A program made the position numbers and the translations under genes. The notes below the pieces were generated by a model. That model made no database searches and was not told where the DNA came from. It was given only the letters and a program-made list of their open reading frames with translations. Positions 58,675 through 64,000 of a stretch of 64,000 nt of DNA are shown piece by piece. How positions within the stretch are numbered: position 1 is the first letter of the stretch; every line of letters starts with the position of its first letter. The DNA is from Dechloromonas agitata is5. GTDB lineage: Bacteria > Pseudomonadota > Gammaproteobacteria > Burkholderiales > Rhodocyclaceae. The stretch covers positions 1,922,001-1,986,000 of the forward strand of contig NZ_KI912532.1 in assembly GCF_000519045.1 (NCBI RefSeq), given 5' to 3'.

Positions 58675-60546
58675 ATGAAAACAATGCACATCACTCCCCG
58701 CCGCACCTTGCTGGCCGCGCTTGTCGCCGCCATCTGCACGGCACCGGCCATGGCCAGCAAGCCGGTAAGCTGGGAAGACATCCTCAACGACGACAAGACG
58801 ACACAGGACGTGCTGTCCTACGGGCTTGGCCTGAAAGCGCAACGCCATAGCCCGCTGGCCAAGATCAACACCAAGAACGTCGAGCACCTGGTACCGGCCT
58901 GGAGCTTTTCCTTCGGCGGCGAAAAACAGCGCGGCCAGGAAGCGCAAGCCCTGGTGCACGACGGGGTGATCTATGTCACCGCTTCCTATTCCCGCATCTA
59001 CGCGGTCGATGCCCGCACCGGCAAGCGCCTGTGGGAATATGAAGCCCGCCTGCCGGACGATATCCGCCCGTGCTGCGACGTGATTAACCGGGGCGCTGCG
59101 ATCTATGGCGACAAGGTCTATTTCGGCACGCTCGATGCGGCCATCGTCGCCCTCAACAAGGACACCGGCAAGGTGGTCTGGCGCAAGAAGTTCGGCGACC
59201 ACAAGGTCGGCTACACGATGACCGGTGCGCCCTTCGTCGTGAAAGACCAGAAGAGCGGCAAGGTGCTGCTGGTGCATGGCTCGTCGGGTGACGAGTTCGG
59301 CGTCGTCGGCTGGCTGTTTGCCCGTGATCCGGAAACCGGCGAGGAAGTCTGGGCCCGCCCGATGGTCGAAGGCCACATGGGCCGCCTGAACGGCAAGGAC
59401 AGCACGACGACAGGCGACCCGAAGGCGCCGAGCTGGCCGGAAGGCCCGGACGGCAAGAAGGTCGAAGCCTGGAATCACGGTGGCGGCGCCCCATGGCAGA
59501 CGGCAAGCTACGACGTCGACAAGAACATGGTGGTCATCGGCTCCGGCAACCCGGCACCGTGGAACACCTGGCACCGCACGAAGGAAGGCGACGATCCGCG
59601 TAACTGGGACAGCCTGTTCACCTCCGGCCAGGCCTATGTCGATGCCAACACTGGCGAGTTGAAAGGCTTCTTCCAGCACACCCCGAACGACGCCTGGGAC
59701 TTCTCCGGCAACAACTCGGTCGTGCTGTTCGAGTACAAGGATCCGAAGACCGGCAAGCTGGTCAAGGCCTCGGCCCACGCCGACCGCAACGGCTACTTCT
59801 TCGTGACCGACCGCGAAAAACTGACCGACGGCGCCGGCTATCCGAACAAGCCGACTTCGCTGATCGGCGCCTGGCCGTTCGTCGAGGGCATTACCTGGGC
59901 AAAGAGCTGGAACCTGCAGACCGGCAAGCCGAACATTGTCGAAGGCCAGCACCCGCCGAAGCCGAAGGAGGGGGCCGACAAGGGCGAATCGATCTTCGTC
60001 TCGCCGCCTTTCCTGGGCGGCACCAACTGGATGCCGATGAGCTACAGCCCGCAGACCGAGCTGTTCTACATCCCGGCCAACCACTGGGCGATGGACTACT
60101 GGACGGAAAAACTGACCTACAAGGCCGGTTCCGCCTACCTGGGCCAGGGCTTCCGCATCAAGCGCCTGTTCGACGATCACGTCGGCACCCTGCGCGCCAT
60201 GGACCCGAAGACCGGCAAGATCGTCTGGGAGCACAAGGAGAAATTCCCGCTCTGGGCCGGCACCCTGACTACCGCCGGCGGCCTCGTCTTCACCGGCACG
60301 TCGGACGGCTACGTCAAGGCCTTCGACGCCAGGAACGGCAAGGAGCTGTGGAAGTTCCAGACCGGCTCCGGCGTGGTGTCCGTGCCGATCACCTGGGAAA
60401 TGGATGGCGAGCAGTACGTCGGTATCCAGTCCGGCTACGGCGGTGCGGTGCCGCTGTGGGGCGGCGACATGGCCGACCTGACCAAGCAGGTCACGCAAGG
60501 CGGCTCGATGTGGGTGTTCAAGCTGCCCAAGCTGGCCCGTCGCTGA
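58675..60546 (+). CDS. exaA: PQQ-dependent alcohol dehydrogenase, ExaA type
   Basis: 623 residues. Signal peptide (about 1-27, ending PAMASK), then an eight-bladed quinoprotein propeller. The adjacent-Cys disulfide over PQQ is Cys133-Cys134 (IRPCCDVI). The catalytic Asp342 lies in AWDFSGNN; the residue two further on is Ser344, not the Asp that marks lanthanide-dependent enzymes, so a Ca2+ cofactor is predicted. Trp-docking repeats such as WGGDM and WEHKEKFPLWAG are present. Oxidises primary alcohols in the periplasm, passing electrons to PedF-like cytochromes (two are encoded nearby). No fused cytochrome domain. Confidence 0.95.
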   Translation: MKTMHITPRRTLLAALVAAICTAPAMASKPVSWEDILNDDKTTQDVLSYGLGLKAQRHSPLAKINTKNVEHLVPAWSFSFGGEKQRGQEAQALVHDGVIYVTASYSRIYAVDARTGKRLWEYEARLPDDIRPCCDVINRGAAIYGDKVYFGTLDAAIVALNKDTGKVVWRKKFGDHKVGYTMTGAPFVVKDQKSGKVLLVHGSSGDEFGVVGWLFARDPETGEEVWARPMVEGHMGRLNGKDSTTTGDPKAPSWPEGPDGKKVEAWNHGGGAPWQTASYDVDKNMVVIGSGNPAPWNTWHRTKEGDDPRNWDSLFTSGQAYVDANTGELKGFFQHTPNDAWDFSGNNSVVLFEYKDPKTGKLVKASAHADRNGYFFVTDREKLTDGAGYPNKPTSLIGAWPFVEGITWAKSWNLQTGKPNIVEGQHPPKPKEGADKGESIFVSPPFLGGTNWMPMSYSPQTELFYIPANHWAMDYWTEKLTYKAGSAYLGQGFRIKRLFDDHVGTLRAMDPKTGKIVWEHKEKFPLWAGTLTTAGGLVFTGTSDGYVKAFDARNGKELWKFQTGSGVVSVPITWEMDGEQYVGIQSGYGGAVPLWGGDMADLTKQVTQGGSMWVFKLPKLARR

Positions 60547-60604
60547 GACTGGGGTTCTCCCACCGCCGCGGTACGACTTTCCCCGCCCGTGGCGGCTTCC
60601 CTGG

Positions 60605-60645
60605 CAGGGCCGGCGCTGCATGGACGCCGGTCCTGTCCCTCTTTC
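60605..60645 (+). terminator. Hairpin after exaA
   Basis: 11-bp stem CAGGGCCGGCG/CGCCGGTCCTG (60605-60615 with 60625-60635) containing one G-T pair, followed by a T/C-rich run CCCTCTTT. It lies 59 bp beyond the exaA stop and 35 bp before the next gene; probably a partial terminator that lowers read-through. Confidence 0.55.
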
Positions 60646-60679
60646 CGGAGAACTTGCCTGATCCGTCAGGAGCCTGACT

Positions 60680-61258
60680 ATGCCCAGAACACGCTACCTC
60701 TACCCCCTGCTTGTCGCGCTGCTCGGCCATCCGCCTGGCGTCTTGGCCCAGGAGGGCGATCCGCCGGTCATCAATGGGTGCGGCATTTGGCCGCATGCCC
60801 AATGCCGTGGCGTCGACCTGCGCCACGCCAACCTGGCGGGGAAGAACCTGGCCGGCGCCGATTTTTCCGGCGCCAACCTGGCCCGCGTCAATTTCACCGG
60901 CGCCAATCTGGCCGGTGCCAATTTCGACGGGGCTGACCTGACGGCGGCCAGACTCGTCAAGGTGACCGCGCCGACGGCAACCTTTCGTGGCGCCAGGCTG
61001 GTTGGCGCCGATCTCGAGTTTGCCCGCCTGTTCCGCACCGATTTCACGCAAGCCGACCTGACTGGCGCCAACCTTGAGGCGGCCAAGGTCAATTTCGCCT
61101 GGTTTACCGGCGCCCGGCTGACCAACGCCAACCTGCAGGAAACCAAGATGTTCACCGTCAATCTGCGCCATGCCGACCTGACCGGTACCTACCGCCGCTT
61201 CGCTGTCTTCCAGGATGCGGATTTCGAGGGCTGTACCGGTTGCCCGACCGATTGGTGA
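60680..61258 (+). CDS. Secreted pentapeptide-repeat protein
   Basis: 192 residues. Signal peptide (about 1-23, ending GVLAQ) and then about 25 A(N/D)LxG-type pentapeptides (for example ADFSGANLARVNFTGANLAG up to that pattern), which fold into a right-handed beta-helix. Cys pairs flank the helix (NGCGIWPHAQC and EGCTGC). ATG follows AGGAG at 7 bp. Placed between exaA and a cytochrome gene; periplasmic role unknown, perhaps a scaffold or stabiliser for the quinoprotein. Confidence 0.9.
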   Translation: MPRTRYLYPLLVALLGHPPGVLAQEGDPPVINGCGIWPHAQCRGVDLRHANLAGKNLAGADFSGANLARVNFTGANLAGANFDGADLTAARLVKVTAPTATFRGARLVGADLEFARLFRTDFTQADLTGANLEAAKVNFAWFTGARLTNANLQETKMFTVNLRHADLTGTYRRFAVFQDADFEGCTGCPTDW

Positions 61259-61262
61259 GACG

Positions 61263-61730
61263 ATGATGCGCCGCATTCTCCTTGCCCTGTCCTTCGCGTT
61301 GACCGTGCTGCCGCTCGCGGCCAGCGAACCCGCCAGCGCCCCGCCAGTCGACGCCGGCCGCCTGCCGGTGCTCGGTACCACCTGGCTTGTCGCCAATCCC
61401 TACCGGCAGCAGGCCGCGGCGACAGAAGCCATCGCCCTCGGTCGCGATGCCTACAACCAGGCCTGCGCCCGTTGCCATGGGGCCGATGCGAGCACCCATG
61501 CCGCACCGGCGCCCGATCTGCGCAACCTCAACCGTTCCTGCCGCCGGATGGCCGATCCTGATCTCAAGGCCTGGTGCCAGCGCGATAACGATGCCTATTT
61601 CGCCAAGACGGTGCGTCACGGCAAGATCATCGTCGGCGTCACCCACATGCCGGCCTGGGATGGCGTATTGAAGCAGGAACTGGCCTGGGCCATCCAGTTG
61701 TTCATTGAAGATCGGGCAGCCGCAAAGTAG
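61263..61730 (+). CDS. PedF-like cytochrome c
   Basis: 155 residues. Signal peptide (about 1-20), then a PedF-like core: WLVANPYR, one heme site ACARCHG and a Met-containing VGVTHMPAWDG. Paralogue of the protein at 43581-44009 (compare FLPANPYRKNA and NCARCHGLG). Starts 4 bp after the pentapeptide gene. Likely electron acceptor of the neighbouring ExaA-type dehydrogenase. Two consecutive ATGs (61263, 61266) are possible starts. Confidence 0.9.
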   Translation: MMRRILLALSFALTVLPLAASEPASAPPVDAGRLPVLGTTWLVANPYRQQAAATEAIALGRDAYNQACARCHGADASTHAAPAPDLRNLNRSCRRMADPDLKAWCQRDNDAYFAKTVRHGKIIVGVTHMPAWDGVLKQELAWAIQLFIEDRAAAK

Positions 61731-61917
61731 GGGAGGGCCGCCGCGCATGCTTTGCCGAGTGGCGTCCAATGCCAGCACGCTCTCCCTGATCAGGAGGTAA
61801 ACCACGCCGGGCCACCGTCGACTGGAGCAAACCGGAATAGCGTCTAGACTGATAGTGAGTCTGGCCTTCCGGAAGTTGTTGCCGGAATTTGATCGATCGT
61901 TGCTGTGGAGAGAAATC

Positions 61918-62292
61918 ATGACCAAGAGGAATCTCAGAATCCTGTTCCTGGCCCTCGCAATGGGCGGTTTCGGTGCTGGCGCAGTGGCCGATGAGGCTCC
62001 GATCTACGGTAGCCAGTTGATGACCAACCAGGAGCGCATCGAGCATCGCAACCAGTTGCGTAATGCCAAGACGGTCGAAGAACGCGAGCAGATTCGTCTG
62101 CAACATCACGAGCAGATGCAGTTGCGTGCCAAGGAGCGCGGGGTGACCCTGCCGGATGCGCCACCGCCCCAGGGCGGTGGCATGGGACGTCGCATGGGTC
62201 CGGGAGGCGGAATGGGTCCGGGCATGGGCGGAATGGGGCCGGGGGGTGGCATGGGTCCCGGTGGTGGCATGGGCCCCGGCCGCAATCGCTGA
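61918..62292 (+). CDS. Small secreted Gly/Met-rich repeat protein
   Basis: 124 residues, starting MTKRNLRILFL (ATG 61918, GGAG 6-7 bp upstream). Signal peptide (about 1-26, ending GAVADE), a charged helical segment (about 33-70: QERIEHRNQLRNAKTVEERE) and a C-terminal low-complexity tail of GGGMGPG units (about 85-124). The helical segment recalls small periplasmic Spy/CpxP-like or EF-like proteins, but I do not recognise a family. The Met-rich tail could bind Cu(I); this is only a suggestion. Confidence 0.75.
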   Translation: MTKRNLRILFLALAMGGFGAGAVADEAPIYGSQLMTNQERIEHRNQLRNAKTVEEREQIRLQHHEQMQLRAKERGVTLPDAPPPQGGGMGRRMGPGGGMGPGMGGMGPGGGMGPGGGMGPGRNR

Positions 62293-62305
62293 TCGGGCTG
62301 CCTGG

Positions 62306-62530
62306 TTAGAATGCCCAGCCGGCCTTCACGCCGAGGCCGGTTGTGCTGTTGCCGCTCAGCGGGGTGCCCGTTTCCGGGTGGGCGTCACTGGGTTTGGAGT
62401 GACCCTCTGAATCGACCGCCACCAGCGTGTTGCCGCCCTGGAAGGGGTGCTGGATCAGGCATTGGCCTGAATGATCCGGCGTTTCGTAGAAAGCCGGGCG
62501 GCAATCGAGTGACTGGCTGCTTGTCAGTTG
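62306..62530 (-). pseudogene. Start-less 3' fragment of a secreted/outer-membrane-type protein
   Basis: Minus-strand frame open for about 75 codons to a TAA at 62306, with no usable ATG or GTG at its upstream end, where it abuts the stop of the next gene. The translation has coding character, with balanced composition and a C-terminus STTGLGVKAGWAF ending in an aromatic residue, as in outer-membrane beta-barrel proteins. Probably the remnant of a gene whose 5' part has been lost. Chance open frame is possible in GC-rich DNA. Confidence 0.4.
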
Positions 62531-62538
62531 GTGCGAAC

Positions 62539-63204
62539 CTAGAACGGTCGCATGCGTGCTTCCATCTTTACTACCGTGTTGTTGGCCGGAACATTGACGA
62601 TTTCATTGAACCCGACTTCGGTTTTCACCCGGAAGTGCTGTTCCTCAGTCTGGACGACCAGTCGCGGAACATCGGTAACGCCATGGCGGCTGACGACATA
62701 GCCCGCGGTCTCGTAGCGGGTGCCAACAGGAACAGTTTCCTGGCCGCTCGAGGTGATAAGCATGTTTTCCACATAGATCAGGTAGTTGCCGGGGCGCATC
62801 TCGGTGAATTCGAACAGGCCGTTGCCGTCGGTCTTTGTGGCCAGGGCGTATTTGTGAATACGCGGGTCACCGATGAAGCGCTTCAGTTGAACCTTCCGCC
62901 AGGCGCGTTGAGAACGGTTTTCGCTTTCCAGGCGAACGATCTCCTTGACGTGTTCGGTCGCCGGGTAGAGATACACCGTCACACCGGATATCGGCGATCC
63001 CTGTGAAAAATTCAGGATGGGTGCATCCCGCCCCGCCTGTTTGCCGCCATTGATGATCTTGTGGAATACCACGCCCTTGATGGTGCTGCTCCCCTTGGCC
63101 AGGGCCGTTTTGGCATAGGCTTCGTCAAAGGGCGGTGAGGTGACGGTCACCGTGACCGGCGTATCCAGTTGTTGGTCCTGGACCTTCATTTCCGCGCGGC
63201 GCAT
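62539..63204 (-). CDS. Probable lipoprotein with carboxypeptidase-regulatory-like fold; signal frameshifted
   Basis: The frame from ATG 63204 gives 221 residues with no signal. Just upstream in this frame is a lipobox LLASCGSE, but the hydrophobic signal that should precede it (MRTMPMIVACLL, from ATG 63254) is in the next frame; one missing base in the CTT-rich stretch near 63218-63224 would join them. The mature part has a beta-sandwich pattern with TDGNGLFEFTEMRPGNYLIYVEN, as in carboxypeptidase-regulatory/transthyretin-like domains. Function unknown; either a sequencing error or a disabled secretion signal. Confidence 0.6.
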   Translation of the reverse strand: MRRAEMKVQDQQLDTPVTVTVTSPPFDEAYAKTALAKGSSTIKGVVFHKIINGGKQAGRDAPILNFSQGSPISGVTVYLYPATEHVKEIVRLESENRSQRAWRKVQLKRFIGDPRIHKYALATKTDGNGLFEFTEMRPGNYLIYVENMLITSSGQETVPVGTRYETAGYVVSRHGVTDVPRLVVQTEEQHFRVKTEVGFNEIVNVPANNTVVKMEARMRPF

Positions 63205-63328
63205 TTCGCTGCCGCAAGAAGCAAGCAGGCCACGATCATCGGCATGGTTCTCATTGCGGGCGGGACACGCATCGCTCAGTCATTCCTTTCGCTGGGTCGT
63301 CGAGGGGGCGTAATGGCCAAAAAATGAC

Positions 63329-63358
63329 ATTGTAATTGAATCGCGCCCTGCCTTTGAA
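63329..63358 (-). promoter_or_regulatory. Possible promoter for the lipoprotein-like gene
   Basis: Minus strand TTCAAA (63353-63358), 18-bp spacer, TACAAT (63329-63334). Only moderate consensus; placed about 75-125 bp upstream of the two possible starts and downstream of the terminator at 63381-63420. Confidence 0.35.
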
Positions 63359-63380
63359 CACCGGGGACGGCTGACGGAGC

Positions 63381-63420
63381 GAAAGAAAAAACGGCCCGGG
63401 TGCCGAGGCAGCCGGGCCGT
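63381..63420 (-). terminator. Intrinsic terminator of the right-edge quinoprotein gene
   Basis: Perfect 9-bp stem ACGGCCCGG/CCGGGCCGT (63391-63399 with 63412-63420), 12-base loop, followed on the minus strand by TTTTTTCTTTC. It lies 31 bp beyond the stop codon at 63452. Confidence 0.9.
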
Positions 63421-63451
63421 GGGGAGTGGCAGTCGCCTGCCTTGGGAGAGA

Positions 63452-64000
63452 TCAGCCCTTGTGCAGCTTGAAGACCCAGACGGAACCACCCTGTTCCAGG
63501 TAGTTCACGCGCTTGGCCACGTCGCCGCCCCAGAGCGGCACGGCGCCGCCCCAGCCGGTGGTGACGGCGATCATCTGCTCGCCGTCCTGTTCCCAGGTGA
63601 CCGGCGGTGCGACGATGCCGGTGCCGGTCTGGAAGGACCACAGTTCCTTGCCGGTCTTGGCGTCGACGCCCTTCAGGTAGCCTTCCGGGGTGCCGTAGAA
63701 GATCAGGCCGCCGGCGGTGGTCAGGACGCCACCCCAGAGCGGGGCGTAGTTCTTGTTTTCCCAGACGATCTTGCCGCTGACCGGATCAACGGCGCGCAGC
63801 ACGCCGATGTAATCGTCGTTCAGCGCCTTGATGGTGAAGCCGGCGCCGAGGTAGGCAGCGCCCTTCTTGTAGGCGATCGGTTCGTTCCAGATATCCATCG
63901 CCCACTCGTTGGCCGGTACGTAGAAGAGGCCGGTCTGCGGGCTGTAGGCGATCTGTTGCTGGTTCTTGCCGCCGAGGAAGGACGGGGCGGAGAAGACGAC
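63452..64000 (-). CDS. PQQ-dependent alcohol dehydrogenase, 3' part (cut by right edge)
   Basis: C-terminal 182 residues of a second quinoprotein dehydrogenase; the 5' end lies beyond the window. Visible: [34 protein letters not shown], a propeller blade [20 protein letters not shown] and the terminal [15 protein letters not shown] and GGSVWVFKL motifs, closely parallel to the ExaA-type protein at 58675-60546. The active-site Asp and metal-selecting residue lie outside, so Ca2+ or lanthanide dependence cannot be told. Ends at a strong terminator. Confidence 0.93.
   Translation of the reverse strand, partial: VVFSAPSFLGGKNQQQIAYSPQTGLFYVPANEWAMDIWNEPIAYKKGAAYLGAGFTIKALNDDYIGVLRAVDPVSGKIVWENKNYAPLWGGVLTTAGGLIFYGTPEGYLKGVDAKTGKELWSFQTGTGIVAPPVTWEQDGEQMIAVTTGWGGAVPLWGGDVAKRVNYLEQGGSVWVFKLHKG

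Noticed and set aside
57199..60621. 1140-codon minus frame spanning exaA
   Set aside because: Only the part from 58491 is the NarX-type kinase. The upstream 700 codons are antisense to exaA and the frame merely stays open.

Overview
The window looks like chromosomal DNA of a high-GC betaproteobacterium. A relative of Dechloromonas, Azonexus or Azospira (Rhodocyclales) is my inference from the gene repertoire: an NAD-reducing Hox hydrogenase, a class I PHA synthase, PQQ alcohol dehydrogenases with PedF cytochromes, a MaoC-Pta fusion and many PAS/hybrid kinases. I see no rRNA, tRNA, CRISPR array, phage or transposase gene. Coding is dense, and many genes start on ATGA-type overlaps.

Layout. 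1-9504 (minus): three overlapping signalling genes, namely a Cache-PAS hybrid kinase, a REC-PAS-GGDEF/EAL-REC protein with a degenerate GGDEF site, and a PAS/GAF histidine kinase cut by the left edge. 9947-14501 (minus): probable operon fabI, a kinase-like protein, a tyrosine-phosphatase-like protein, maoC-pta, ackA, ending at an intrinsic terminator. 14724-19826 (plus): hoxFUYHW. 19759-27609 (minus): a heavy-metal RND efflux operon (MFP, RND pump, DUF3240, OMF) followed by its QseB/QseC-type two-component genes, with a PmrA-like box at the operon promoter. 27788-32660 (plus): HlyD/RbbA/YhhJ exporter behind a TetR-type operator. 32760-37235: an unknown periplasmic protein, UspA, a beta-CASP nuclease and PhaC. 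37316-41243 (plus): an oxygen/NO-flavoured cluster of an MCP-hairpin-like protein, an ODP-like metallo-beta-lactamase-fold protein, hemerythrin, DUF2249, an NnrS-like membrane protein and SirB2.

41324-64000 is largely a PQQ-dependent alcohol oxidation region. An AcoR-like sigma-54 activator faces pedF, an MxaJ/XoxJ-like binding protein, a YVTN propeller and cytochrome b561. An ExaC-type aldehyde dehydrogenase with DUF779 and a cytochrome c lies further on. A NarX/NarL-type pair is divergent from an ExaA-type dehydrogenase, which is followed by a pentapeptide protein and a second PedF-like cytochrome. A second quinoprotein dehydrogenase is cut by the right edge. Three good -24/-12 promoters and a 17-bp inverted-repeat family (TGYTCC-N5-GGARCA-like) suggest that the activator controls itself, pedF and exaC. 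Tandem 7-3-7 inverted repeats 22 bp apart upstream of exaA suggest a separate LuxR-type switch. Between these lie three sensor kinases, one split by a frameshift.

Two further broken genes sit near the right end: a lipoprotein whose signal peptide and lipobox are in different frames, and a start-less 3' fragment next to it.
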